Source of the DNA: Limanda limanda
Taxonomy: Eukaryota; Chordata; Actinopteri; Pleuronectiformes; Pleuronectidae
Direction: 5' to 3'
Assembly: GCF_963576545.1 (NCBI RefSeq)
Contig: NC_083638.1
Span: 20,983,590-21,047,589, forward strand
DNA: 64,000 bases
Shown here piece after piece: positions 51,675 to 63,700 of the stretch. The notes beneath the pieces were generated by a model, which saw only the letters and a list, made by a program, of their open reading frames with translations, did not search any database and had not been told where the DNA came from. Numbering within the stretch: the first letter of the stretch is position 1; each line of letters starts with the position of its first letter. Both the position numbers and the translations under genes were made by a program.

Positions 51675-52186
51675 CCCCGCCGCTGCGAGGGAAGTACGCC
51701 GCCCTCAAGCAGTTTCTCCTCCGGCGCTACAGCTTGTCAGCCGCGGAGAGAGCGGACAAGCTACTGTCGCTTCCTGGTTTGGGTGATGGTTCGGCAGTGG
51801 ACCTGATGGACGAGATGCTGTCGTTGCTGGGCTCCGAGGATGAGGGTTTCCTGTTCCCGCACATCTTTCTGCGCCAGCTCCCGCTGCAGGTGCGCGCAGC
51901 CCTCGCCAACTCTTCTTGCTTGGCGGCCGGCAACTTCCGTGGATTGGCTGAGGAGGCGGACCGGATCCTGCTGACTTCGAGGAACGTCTCCGTGCAGAGT
52001 GTGGCCGTGGAGTCCTCCCAGTCGACGTTGGAGAACGAGGTTCCGGCAGTGACGGCTGCAGTCTCCACCCGCACACAGCGCGGCCAGCTGTGTTTCTTCC
52101 ATCAGCGCTTCGGCAGCAAGGCGCGCCGCTGCGTTCCTCCGTGCGCGTTCGAGGCACCGGGAAACGGAAGAGCTGGCGCTCGGTAG
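51675..52186 (+). pseudogene. gag, 3' part with zinc knuckle
   Basis: It continues the gag frame after the insertion. It includes a helical capsid-like region ([32 protein letters not shown]) and the zinc knuckle [18 protein letters not shown] (C-X2-H-X9-C-X3-C). A TAG at 52184-52186 ends it inside the overlap with pol. Confidence 0.85.
52159..52165 (+). other. candidate -1 ribosomal slippery site, G GGA AAC
   Basis: The heptamer fits X XXY YYZ with codons GGA and AAC in the gag frame. It lies 18 nt before the gag stop. A -1 shift here enters the pol frame exactly. Confidence 0.6.
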
Positions 52187-53820
52187 CAGCCGTGGGCGCT
52201 GGTGATCAAGAGGAGCTGCTGTTCGTTCGTGACTCCATATCAGGTAATCAGTTCCTGGTGGACTCCGGCTCGCAGAAGAGCCTTCTCCCTCCTGCAGCTA
52301 CGGACCTCTCGGCCTGTGGCAGTGGTCCGCGTCTGACAGCGGTTAACGGTTCGGCTATAGAGACGTTTGGTACCAAGTCTGTGACTGTGTGTTTCAATGG
52401 ACGCAAATTTCTGTGTGATTTTGTTGTAGCCTCCATTACGGTTCCTATTATTGGAGCAGATTTTCTGTGCACTAATGGGTTGTTAGTGGATGTAGCTAAT
52501 CGCAGGCTCATTGATGCTGTGTCTTTTGCGTCTTTTCCGTGTCAGTCAGGGGGACCCGGGCCGTTAACACACGCTAATTTCGCGGCGTCAAAGGATGTCT
52601 TCCAGCGCTTACTGGCGGAATTTCCTTCGCTGACAACGCCCGCATTTTCTGCCGCGGTTACTAAACACGGCGTGGAACATTTCATTCCCACTGCGGGTGC
52701 GCCTGTTTTCGCACGTTCGGGTCGCCTCGACACCGTGAAGTTAGCCACCGCGAAGGAGGAGTTTGCTACCATGGAGCGTTTGGGGATCGTTAGGCGGTCC
52801 AACAGCCCGTGGGCTTCACCGCTCCACATGGTGCCCAAGGCGGACGGTTCTTGGCGGCCGTGCGGCGACTTCCGCCGTTTAAACAACATTACGGCCCATG
52901 ACCGTTACCCAATTCCGCATGTTCAGGATTTTTCGATTCGTCTGGCGGGCATGACAATTTTTTCTAAAATCGATTTGGTGCGAGGTTATCATCAGGTGCC
53001 TGTGCGGGCAGAGGACGTGCCCAAGACTGCTGTCATTACGCCGTTTGGGCTTTTCGAGTTCCTGCGGATGCCGTTCGGCCTTAAAGGCGCAGCGCAGACG
53101 TTTCAGCGATTGATGGACTCGGTGCTGCGTGACCTCGCGTTTGTTTTCGTCTATTTGGACGACATCTTGGTGGCCAGCCCGTCGGCTGATGAGCATTTGT
53201 CGCACCTTAGGCAGGTTTTCCAGCGCCTTGATGGGCATGGTCTCATTGTCAACACAGCCAAGTGCCAGTTTGGGCTGTCTGTCATAGACTTTTTGGGCCA
53301 TCGCATTTCGTCGCAGGGTGCGGTTCCTTTGCCCTCGAAGGTGCATGCAGTTGCGGATTTTCCCCGTCCGGTCTCGGTCAGGTCGCTACAGGAGTTTTTG
53401 GGCATGGTAAACTTTTACAATCGTTTCTTGCCTCGTGCGGCCCAACTCCTGCAACCATTGTATGGTGCTTTGAAGCTTAAGAAAGCCAAGGACCAGGTTG
53501 ACTGGACCCCTGTGAGGATCCAGGCTTTTGAGGGGGCTAAGGCTGCCCTGGCTAACGCGGCGCTTCTGGCGCACCCCGCGTCTCGGGCGCCCATCGCCCT
53601 CACGACCGATGCTTCAGATGTGGCTGTTGGTGCAGTTGTTGAACAGCGTGTTGCGGGTGCGTGGCAGCCCCTTGCATTTTTTAGCCGCGGTTTGCGAGAC
53701 AGTGAGCGAAAATACAGTGTGTTTGAACGGGAACTATTAGCGTTGTACCTGGCTACGCGTCATTTCGTTTCCTGCTGGAAGGCCGCCCTTTCACAGCCTA
53801 TGTTGACCACAAACCATTGA
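52163..53820 (+). pseudogene. pol: protease, reverse transcriptase and broken RNase H
   Basis: The frame is -1 relative to gag and open upstream to 52090. The protease has [13 protein letters not shown] (catalytic Asp codon at 52261) and a distal GADFL. The reverse transcriptase shows [39 protein letters not shown] and the active-site YLDD at 53152-53163. RNase H begins with [13 protein letters not shown] and [21 protein letters not shown] one-base deletion near 53766 breaks the frame, which stops at 53818-53820. The out-of-frame remainder of RNase H runs only to about 53848, where a deletion removes its C-terminus and the start of integrase. Confidence 0.9.
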
Positions 53821-53849
53821 CGTTTGCTATGGCGAAGGTGACAGAGCCT

Positions 53850-54654
53850 ACGGGCGTCGGTGAAGTTGGTGTCTTCGAAGTTTGTGTGGCCTGGCCTTCG
53901 CAAAGAGGTCAAGGAGTGGGTGGCCACATGTGTGGCGTGTCAGCGCGCTAAAGTTCACCAGCACACTAGGGCGCCCCTCGAGCCATTTTTGATTCCAGCC
54001 AGGCGTTTTGATCATGTGCATATCGACCTTGTGGGGCCTCTTCCCCCTTCCCAGGGTTTTACACATCTCCTTACCATGGTAGATCGGACCACTAGGTGGC
54101 CAGAGGCGGTTCCTCTGTCTTCCACGACATCTGCGGACGTGGCACGCGCTTTTCTTTCAGCTTGGGTCTCACGTTTTGGTGCACCGTCTGATATCACCTC
54201 TGACAGAGGCCCGCAGTTCATTTCGGAGCTCTGGTCAGCGCTAGCAAAGTCTTTGGGCACACAGGTTCACCGTACCACTGCCTACCACCCCCAGGCTAAC
54301 GGTTTGTGTGAACGTTTTCACCGGTCGCTTAAGGCGTCATTGCGGGCTGCGCTCTCAGATGCAAACTGGTTGGATCGGTTGCCGTGGGTGATGCTCGGGT
54401 TGCGCTCGGCTCCTAAGGCTGACCTGGATGCCTCGCCTGCAGAGTTGGTGCTCGGTCAGCCGCTCCGCGTCCCAGGGGAGTTTCTGCCTCAAAGCTCGGC
54501 CCCCTTTCCGCGTCCTGCGTCACAGGCCGCTTCTGCACCTCTCCTCGGTCTTTCGTGCCAACGGATCTCGCGACCGCTCGGTTTGTTTTCGTGCGTCACG
54601 ATGCTCACCGGTTTCCCCTCCAGCCCCCGTATGACGGCCCGTTTAGGGTGTTAG
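53850..54654 (+). pseudogene. integrase core, N-terminally deleted
   Basis: The reading resumes at VKLVSSKFVWPGLRKEVKEW with CVACQ, the second half of the HHCC zinc finger; the two histidines are lost. The DDE triad is intact: Asp in HIDLVGPLP (54025), Asp in SDRGPQF (54202) and Glu in LCERFHRSLK (54310), the last two separated by 35 residues. After about 54490 the frame runs out of phase and ends at 54654. Confidence 0.88.
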
Positions 54655-54944
54655 AGGCGGGTTCTAAAAGTTTCATTCTGGACACGGGCGGGCGCAGGGA
54701 GCGTGTTTCGTTAGACAGACTTAAGCCAGCTCATCTGTTGGCCGGCGAAGAGGTGCTACCGGCCCGGGTTCCCCGTCGTGGTCGCCCCCCTTCTAAGACC
54801 CCTGTGTTGTTTTCTCCAGTTGTGCCTCCTGATCCTGTGCCTGTTGTAAATGATGTCCCTTCTGCTTGTTCCACCCCTGCGTTTGCGGACGGGGATCGGC
54901 GTAGCCGTTATGGTCGCCTCGTTAAACCCCCTGAGAGGTACTGA
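54555..54944 (+). pseudogene. integrase C-terminal GPY/F domain in a shifted frame
   Basis: FVFVRHDAHRFPLQPPYDGP, then FRVLE and FILDTGGRRERVSLDRLKPA form the Ty3/gypsy GPY/F module, followed by a Pro-rich tail ending VKPPERY. It is in a different frame from the integrase core. At least one indel therefore lies between about 54490 and 54555. Confidence 0.8.
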
Positions 54945-54981
54945 CTTTTGTCCCATTTTGTATTTTTCCCTCTGGGTGTTC

Positions 54982-54990
54982 GGGGGGGGG
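54982..54990 (+). other. polypurine tract
   Basis: Nine G residues end 3 bases before the 3' LTR, in the position where plus-strand DNA synthesis is primed. Confidence 0.6.
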
Positions 54991-54993
54991 CTG

Positions 54994-55162
54994 TGTGGCG
55001 TGCACTCATGGGTGTGTCCTCTCACCCAGTGGGTTGATGGGAAATGTAAAGGCTGAAGCTATATATACTTCCCGTATGGGGAACATGTGCCAGTTCTTCC
55101 TGACTACTGAATAAACAACAGTAAGCAGTACCTGCGTCTCTGCCTTTCCTTGTCCTGCCACA
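54994..55162 (+). repeat. 3' LTR
   Basis: It aligns end to end with the 5' LTR with one substitution (AATAAACAACAG against AATAAAAAACAG). Confidence 0.95.
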
Positions 55163-56799
55163 ATATATGTATACTGGTACATATATCTAACCCAGTCCTT
55201 ATACTTACCCTGAGCTTTTTTTACACAAACATAAATGTATATACAGAGATATAGTACAGTATGTGAGCAGTGGTTGTTTGAGAAACACACAGTTCTTGCC
55301 GTACAGAGCAGTGCTGTTCAGCAGACAGGCAGCCAAAAACAAGCTGCTGAAAAGAGCCACAGTGTTCCTACTGTGCCTGAATGAACTTTAACTTTTAAAT
55401 CCGCAAGTACACATTGAAAAATGCATGAGCATGTCTCGTGCGCACTGCGAGTCGTGTATGTGTAATCATTTTCCTGTCAAAAGGACGGGTGTACTTGGAC
55501 AAATTGTGACGTTGTGATGAAATGTGCCGCACCCCCTCCATCTATCTTCCCCACTGAGCTGTGCCACATTTTGGAAAATGAGACCACACAGAAGTGCATC
55601 TGTGGACAGTGAGGCAAAGTGCAGGTTGACTGGGAACAAACAAGGTGTATTTAGTTGCAGAGGAGGCTTCAACCGAGATGACATGACTGGGAGGGCGGGC
55701 GAGAAGGGGGGTGGGGGCTTTAGCCACAGGATCCTGAAACAAGCCTGTACGCTGAGTGAAGAAAAAAAAAAGATGCACGGTGATAGCGAGGCAGACAGAG
55801 AGCAGTGGTTGAATAGAGATGTCTGAATAGATGATTCAAGCCAGGCAGTCACTGGCTGAGGGTGTGGGCTGAATTAAAAACTGTCTTTTATTACCCCTGG
55901 ACTCAGTCTGGTCCTCTTGTCTCCCTGATGGGAAATGAAGAGTTCAATCACAATCCCATCCATGTTCCTCAGGGATCCCACAAGAGGAGGTCATTCAGTA
56001 TTAAAAGCTCAGCTGGGTTTGCCTGTGTGAGAGTACCTGATCTGGAGTCTGGTGTTTTGTCTGTTCTCTGCGCCTCACTGTCCTCTCTTTTCCTCCCCTT
56101 CTTCTATGTTATCATATTACATCCACTTTCACATCCTTCTCCTCCAATTCCACTGTCCCGTCTCTTCAGCTCTCAGTGTGGCTGAGTCACACTGTGCAGA
56201 TAAAAAATAAAAAAAAATCGTAATGAGCACTGGCAGTGTGTGTGGGACTGAAATCAATATATCCTAATCTCTCTGCTTGTGCAGGATAGTCATAAGAAAC
56301 CATCCCACTCCCTTTGACTGCAGCTTGGGTTATCAGTGGTACTTGCATTTGAAAGGAAATACCTCGGTCTCATCTGAAGTTTAATAGAACAAAGGAGAGT
56401 GGGACTGGTGCTGCCGAGGCTCCACATGGTGCAGACAGGACTCTACTGTCAGTTTGGCTCAGGGTCTTATGGTGAGGGTGGAAGGGAGGGAGTGGACATG
56501 GTGGTGGAATCCATAGTTGTTGTGTTCAAGGAAGCATAAAAACGAACCTTGTTTTTCGTCTGCCACACCTCTGATCCCCCCTCTTTTTAGTATTGTCAGC
56601 AAGGTGTGGTCGTTACAGTCTATGGGGGTTGAAGCCCAAGTGGCCTCTAAACACACAACCAAAAGCATAATAGTTGACTCAAATTACCAACAAAATAGCC
56701 AATAAAAAATAATCCCGGGATAGCAGCCTGATAAAATGGATCAATCAAGTCTCATCCATGGATTGAAGCTCCTGTCAGTGATGGAGGCTCCAGGTGAGA
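55163..56799. other. intergenic DNA, no gene supported
   Basis: Several open frames of 60-130 codons occur on both strands but have no recognisable domain or paired splice sites. Confidence 0.5.
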
Positions 56800-57180
56800 T
56801 GATTCAAATCTTGGGTTTTTTAACTGGAGAAGCAGAGTTTGATTTCAACATATGAGGAATGCAACAGCAGATTGTGCGAATCAGAAACGTTCACAGCAAG
56901 AGAATGTCCGGAACATGCAGGAGGGCGAGACGTGACGGAAAAAATTCCATGTATTGGTTTACAGCACTTCGAGTCCTGCCTTGGACTTTATTGTCAAAAA
57001 CTCTTGAATTTCATTGTCTTCACAAGTTGACAACTTTGTCTACATCTTCCTCGACAAATTTTACCAGAGGTCAGGCAGGAAAAGGTTTCAGAAAATATCT
57101 GGAGCAACTGACTAGGACATCTGCTTTCTTACATGCGGCCCCTCCAGAACCTTTCAGTAAAATTCAATGCATGTCTTGAA
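56800..57180 (+). repeat. dispersed repeat family D, copy 4
   Basis: TTCAACATATGAGGAATGCA, GCAAGAGAATGTCCGGAACA and GTCAGGCAGGAAAAGGTTTC match the family D core seen at 3.9, 25.0 and 27.1 kb. Confidence 0.6.
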
Positions 57181-58650
57181 AGCAGCTTTATTAAATATTG
57201 TGTAGCCATGAGCTAACAGTGATGGCTTCTATGGAAGAAGTCGGAGAAAAGGGCGGAAACTAGTGTGTCCATTCCGAGTGTGATCTTTAACACCACAAAG
57301 GTGTCGGGGGCAAAATGAACGTTAGCTTAAACCAGCTACCAAAACAAAGAACAGGGGCTGGGATGATAACACACACAGAGGGAGTTTGACTTCATTCTCT
57401 TCTCAGGAAGCCATTACTCTACTACTGTTGGCTGCTATATTAATATCATAAGTCTCATATAAATGACCTTTAAGTAAGATTCAAGTCAAAGTGGCTTAAT
57501 ATGTGTCTTCTTTGCCTCTCTGCTGTTTGTTAAATCTCTGTCATTTGTTGTGCTTTCAAATTGCAGTAATTTCATTGTTGTGCCCGAGTCTTGTAGCTGC
57601 AGAAGAAAACCTGCAAATGTTCCATAGAAAGAGATGTGTTACTGGGTATTATCAAACTATGATGTAACACTGCCCCCTGCTGGTCACAGATGAGACTTGC
57701 TGCACACTCGAAGCCTGCTAACCCTGCTGTGATTTTACAGCGGCTGCAACACTTTCCAACAGAGTGTGGTTTCATCACTGTGGAAAATGTTAAATGCTTG
57801 TAAAATGTAGATGGTGAAAAGGTTCAAAGACTCATCATGATATGACAAAGCATGTGTATTAACAATACATTCCTATACAGTCACATAGTGAAAACCTTCC
57901 TTGAATTTATCTTGTTTGATTTATTTTATTTATTCGAATTGAACTATTCTATAGAACTCAGAGCGCACTTCTGTCAGAATGCCTTTTTGTAATACCTGGG
58001 TTGTTTGTTCTTTTTATTTTTGTCCTTGGTGATTTGTTGTCTTGTTTACTGGGAAACAGAATCTTGAAAAGTGCTATATAAACAAAGTATATTTATTATT
58101 ATCATCATTGGGTTAGGGTCATTATTGTTAATGATGATAATAATAAACGTTATTTGTATTTCAACTTTTATACAAGAAATGCAGCTCAAGGTGCTTTAGA
58201 TAAAACTAAAAGTGTTTATATATTAGTATTATCATATTATTCCGTTTCACTATGACTTTTAGCCAAGTATAGACAGTACAGTCTAATTTTACAATGCAAA
58301 ATCCATCAAATTAAATAGGAATGAAATAAAATATTACTAAAGTAACATAAAAACAAATCAATTTAAAGAAATAGTAAAGTAAAGAAATAAATGAAGAAAA
58401 TATCCAAATATGATCAATAATAATAGGTCAATAACTTTAATCCAGGGTCACAGGAAATAAAATTAAACAAAAACAATGATATGCTCACTTTTCTTTCTGG
58501 TCAGGGTCAATCATAAGATTTACTTGTATTGTTAATTTATAGGTGAGCAACATCAGGGGAAACAAATGCAGAATATGAGGTATCAGAATTAAACTAATAC
58601 ATAGAGCACAGGAATGTTCAGATCCTGTGGTTCTCTGTGGATCGATGTTT
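57181..58650. other. intergenic DNA with a possible retroposon tail
   Basis: No gene is seen. CTTGAAAAGTGCTATATAAA followed by ATTATTATCATCATT (58066-58110) resembles the 3' tail of teleost LINE/SINE retroposons ('gtgctatataaata' plus ATT repeats). The rest is AT-rich. Confidence 0.4.
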
Positions 58651-60711
58651 AAACCCCTCTTTGTGCTGAGCCTCCTCATCCACGATGCTCCTCAGAGACC
58701 AAACCCCAAACACAGCCCAAACTTTCGGGCTCCTCCCTCCAGCTGCCCCCCTCAACCTCCAGGCTCCTGAACCCCCTCCAGAGTTCTGCTGGACCCATGG
58801 AGCTGCTGCTGCTGCCTCATAGAAAGTAAGATGTTTCTAACACTAACACCCACTCACCCGGTCGGCGGATCCGGACGGTCAGTAGCTCCTCCGGGTGTCG
58901 GTGTCCAGCCTCATCCCCGTGTTGTGGTTTGTTGTTCGGACTGCTCCCTGGCTAAGTGCTAACGTTAGCTTAGCCGAAGTTATCTGGGGGAAACATGGAG
59001 CCTGACGAGCAAGTGTATGAACGTGGAAAACCTCTCCGTAGTAGGAGCTTCAGAGAAAGTCGACACCCGTGTGTGTTTCCTCTCACTTGTGTGATTTTTC
59101 CTCGCACGGGTAGCGGTTCCCGACGCGTCCATCTTTTCCTGGTGACTTTGGCACACTGTGGTAACGGGGGCTAGCTAACGTTACTGGTAACGGTGGCTAG
59201 CTAACGTTACCCTGCTAACATGCTCTAGATAAGTTTACACACACAACAAGTTGGTTCACAACGTTCATTCACGTTGTGTCGCGTTCCTGATCATAGTCAG
59301 AGTCGTTGTTTGTGTTATTTGTTTACAATCAAGACGAGTGACGACTTTCAACTAAAGTTACTAACTATAACCTAACTTTATTGAGAGATTCCACATTCAG
59401 TTTTCATACTGATTTATTGTTGTGAAAGTCGTAGAGCTACATGTGCTTAAGTATAAATAGTGACGCAGGAGACAATCCAGGTGGTGAGAACCATCTTTAC
59501 AGAGCATGGATCCGAGAGGCTGTGTTCTGCTGCTGGAGGAGGAGGAGCAGAGGTTGACCCAAACATCCTGATCACACCTCATCACTGCTGAGGTTTTCTG
59601 ATGAATTCAGTCTGTGCCTCTTTGTGACAGAGCATTGACTCATAACACATCATATCACTAGTTACTGGGTGTAACTATGACTCTATGAACACACACTTGA
59701 GTACCCTCAGCACCCTAAAGCCCAATTCACGCTCCTGTGTTGAATCTATGCCGTGTATTTGTTAAAGTTCTTTAAGAAAATGCAATTGCTCTTCAACATC
59801 TACCTGCTCGAACTCCAAAATGGCAACACTCGCCACTGTTCTGAAGTAGGCTATGTATGTAACTTCGATGCAGAACCACGGATCGGCCCTAGGGGTCGGA
59901 ATGTACTTGCTGTTGACTTCAAGTGGGCAAGGAGGCTGCTTCGAGTAGGTGCATAGGTGGTGAAGGTCCTCAGAATTTATCTCAATGTAAACACAAGTTG
60001 CAACACCCTCATCCAGGCCTGACATACCACCTAGGAATGTACAATCGTCGAATTTTCTGTCTTGATTTTATCATAGCCCAATTTGTAGATACTCGAAATT
60101 TAGCTATCTGCCTTTGTGTTTATGCAAATCCGGAAGTAGAAGATAGATCGGTTTGTTTCAAAGATTATGGAGCAGTGCTAGCCTCTTGGCAATCTTTAGT
60201 CGTAGTTCTGTTGTGTGCCCTCTACTGGAAATCTCCCTTAACATGCATTGCACCTAAACACTTATAGGTAAACAATAACATTTACGATGCAGCCGGTTGC
60301 CTACGCGTGTTTACACTGTAAGTTTGTTGGGGGCCTTGGGGCTCGTTTCAATTTCTGCCTTCATGTGCAAAGGGTACGTCCATTGCAAGTGATTAAGCCA
60401 AAACAACTTGCATACTTCGATGCTTCCATGCTTTCTTCCTCATGTCCTCTTATCATCTGGCTAGAACTATAGGCTAGACTAACCCCCTTGATCTCTGATG
60501 GTACTGCTCTATTTTGTGCACAAATTAATTGAAAGGGCTGTGAAAGATGCTCTTGTGGCAAAAAATGTTGAACTAGAAAAAGTGTGTTTTGAGCTACTAG
60601 GTTGGTTTGCTGTATTACCATGTAACCACTCACCACCTCACTAGTAGTCTTATTACATTCTTCCAGATTCTTCCAAAACCTTTTGTGACATATGATGTTT
60701 ATCTCCTGTAG
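58651..60711 (+). promoter_or_regulatory. putative KIF7 promoter and 5' non-coding region
   Basis: CpG content rises between about 58840 and 59210. TAACGTTA palindromes occur at about 58962, 59174 and 59200, the last two inside a tandem GGCTAGCTAACGTTAC duplication. An acceptor-like TTTATCTCCTGTAG ends at 60711, so a 5' UTR exon upstream is expected. I could not place its donor with confidence. Confidence 0.4.
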
Positions 60712-60773
60712 TGGTCCAAAGATGAACAATACATAACAGAAGAAAATAGAAGGGCTCCAACAGCGAAGCAGAG

Positions 60774-63700
60774 ATGTCTCCTAAACTGCCTGGTGGCCAA
60801 GGCAGAGGGGACTTTTCCGCAGTGCAAGTAGCTGTTCGAGTGCGCCCCCTGCTGCCTAAAGAGCTACTACACTGCCATGAGAGCTGTATCACTGTGGACA
60901 CTGAACTTTGTCGGGTCACCCTGGGCCATGACAGACACTTCCTTTCTGACTTCCTGTTTGAAGAATCCTGCTGTCAGGAGGAGGTTTATTCTGAGTCTGT
61001 ACAGCCACTCATCGACGCCTTCTTCCAAGGGTTCAATGCCACAGTGTTTGCCTATGGACAGACAGGCTCCGGCAAGACCTACACCATCGGAGAAGCTAAT
61101 ATTTGTAAGTTACTGATTCTTTTTTTACTCTTTCTACATTGTCTACTTCAAAATATTTGGTTCCAACACTGTTTTTCATCATCAGCGTAAATTTGAGCTG
61201 ATATTTTCCCTTTTCCTTCCTATTCAATGGTATTTTGCATTGGATAATACCAGAAAATAAGAAGACATCAATGTGACTTGTCCAAACCAGTTGCATGTAA
61301 TTATGTGTATTTGAATTGTGTTGTAGGTTCCTTTAGAGATGAGGTGCAGGGTATCATTCCAAGGGCTGTTGCGGATGTCTTCAAGCTGTTAGATGAAAAT
61401 GACCTCACAGACTTCTCTGTCCGAGTGTCCTACCTGGAGGTCTACAAAGAGGAGTTCAATGACCTACTGGAGGTAGAGACGGCCAGCAAGGACATCCACA
61501 TCCGAGAGGATAAAGGCAACATTGGTATGAAATACTCAAATTTTCATTCCGCTGTTACATGCACATTTCTGCAGTTGTGAGAATTGTTAATGGTTGGTGA
61601 ATGCACGTATTAACATTTTATATCTGTGTGTGCTTTCATAGTTTTGTGTGGCGTGAAAGAGTGTGAAGTGGAGGGTCTTGATGAGGTGTTGAGTTTACTA
61701 GAGTCCGGAAACACAGCCCGGCACACTGGCGCAACCCAGATGAATCAAAACTCCAGCCGGTCACACACCATTTTTACAGTGTACATGGACCAACGTCGGG
61801 GGATTTCACGCCTTTACGGTACCACTGCAACTTCTGGACCACAAATGTTGTCTTCCAAATTCCACTTTGTTGACCTGGCGGGGTCGGAGCGCATTTTAAG
61901 GACAGGGAACACTGGAGAGAGACTGAAGGAGAGCATCCAGATTAACAGCGGACTGCTGGCCCTGGGAAATGTTATCGGGGCGCTGGGGGACCCCAAGAGG
62001 AAAGGCTCTCACATACCATACAGAGATTCTAAAATCACTAGGTATGGTTTTATTAAGTTGATCAGACACATGAGATACCGTAACATAATACAGGATCTGT
62101 TGTTAAATATCAGTTTGGTTTAATATATATAACCTTTGTATCTTCTAGGATCCTAAAAGATTCCTTAGGAGGAAATTCCAAAACACTGATGATTGCCTGC
62201 ATCAGCCCATCCTCCGCAGACTTTGATGAGAGTCTGAATACACTTAACTATGCCACGAGGGCGAGAAACATTCAGAACAAGGCGACTGTCAACTGCAAGC
62301 GTGAGCCCGATCGTGTAGAAGGGCTGGAGCAACAGATCAAGGCCCTGCGCAGAGCCCTCGAAAACCGCCACCGCTCAGAGACCCGCATCATCGCTCACGC
62401 TGATCCAAACAGGAGGCCACGACGCGGAGAGGGAGAGATCAGCAGGATGCAGGCCCAAAGTGCTCACTACCGGATCTGCACGGACACTGCTTACAGGTTA
62501 AAGTCCATTCATCAATCAAACTACATTTGGTTTGTTGTCATGTTGTTAAACTACTCTTGAAACGTCTTTTAAAAAATGAATAATAGAATGTAAGTTTATA
62601 TATATGCTGCATTCCTTAACGTAATTTCACTCCATTTGAATGTTGCTGATATATCACAGGTTACTGCGGGAGCTGCAGAGTGAAGGGGCCCTGACTGCAG
62701 AGCAGAGTTTGAAGGTGAAGGAGTGGCTGTGCTCGGTGGAGGAGGAACAGAGCCGACTGACCACTGCTTCAGGACCAGACAGTGGGATCGAGAACAGCTC
62801 CACTGAGGAAAGTGTTGCACTGAGGAGGGGAAGGCCCACTGTCAGGAACCAGGTCAGTCTCTTAAACTCCCTCAACTATTTAGACAATAATTAGAAGAAT
62901 TTTAAGGAATTGAGGTTCCTTACTGATATGTCTATGAATGTTTTTTTATGAGCAGGATCCAGAGGCTCAAGAGGAGAGGTGGAGTCATGAGCATGAAACT
63001 GAGAAAGGTGGAGAGAATGAGGACAGTGTTCAGCTTCAGGCCCAGATTCAGCGGTTGGAGATGGAGAACACAGACTTTTTAGCTGCTCTGGAGGATGCTA
63101 TGGAACAATACAAGCAGCAGGTCAAACACACTCTTATTCTAATGTTTTTATCGTATGTATCATACGTAGGATCCATGGCTTAACAATTGAACCGGACCAA
63201 CATTATTCCATTTTCTTTTGAGCAAAAACCAAGTTAAATTTAAGTGGTCGAAGGCTTCATTAAAGATTTGGTCAAAGACTAAAGATTTGCATTATACAGA
63301 TATTCTCCCTGATGGAAAACTACCATAACACATGTTTCTGTGCATTCTACTTGAACCTACGCTTTAGCCTTAGGATATCTTCTAACTTATGTGATTGTTT
63401 TCCCCGACTCAGAGTTGCAAACTGCAGGAGCAGAAGGACCTGATCGCAGAGCTGCAGTGTCAGCTGTCCACTCCAGGGCTGGTGGGCCTGGGCCTTAACT
63501 TGAGAACCCGGCCACACACTGCCCCTATTGCCTCCATGCAGCAGCAGAGTCAGAATGGAGTCACATTCAGACAGGTAACCAACCAGTAGAGCTAGGTTTC
63601 CAGCTGTGATCTTTCCTTCCCTGAAGTGTGATATGACTTTAAAAAGTTTTCCTGTGGCAAGAAATGAAGGTGCATGTTGAGATTCTGGGATGAATTTATA

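Larger units (their letters stand above)
49441..55162 (+). mobile_element. Ty3/gypsy LTR retrotransposon, CsRN1-like, defective
   Basis: Two 169-bp direct LTRs (TG...CA ends) bound gag, protease, reverse transcriptase, RNase H and integrase in the Ty3/gypsy order. A primer site matching tRNA-Trp, a C-X2-H-X9-C-X3-C zinc knuckle in Gag and the wording of the reverse transcriptase point to the CsRN1 clade. The copy is non-functional: gag is interrupted by a hAT-like element, pol has a frameshift in RNase H, a deletion spanning the RNase H end and the integrase zinc-finger region, and a second frameshift before the integrase C-terminus. No perfect target duplication is seen: GTAT on the left, ATAT on the right. 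It lies in the same orientation as fibulin-7 and KIF7. Confidence 0.93.

Noticed and set aside
52248..53574. Minus-strand open frames across the retrotransposon pol
   Set aside because: Shadows of the well-supported plus-strand pol frame.
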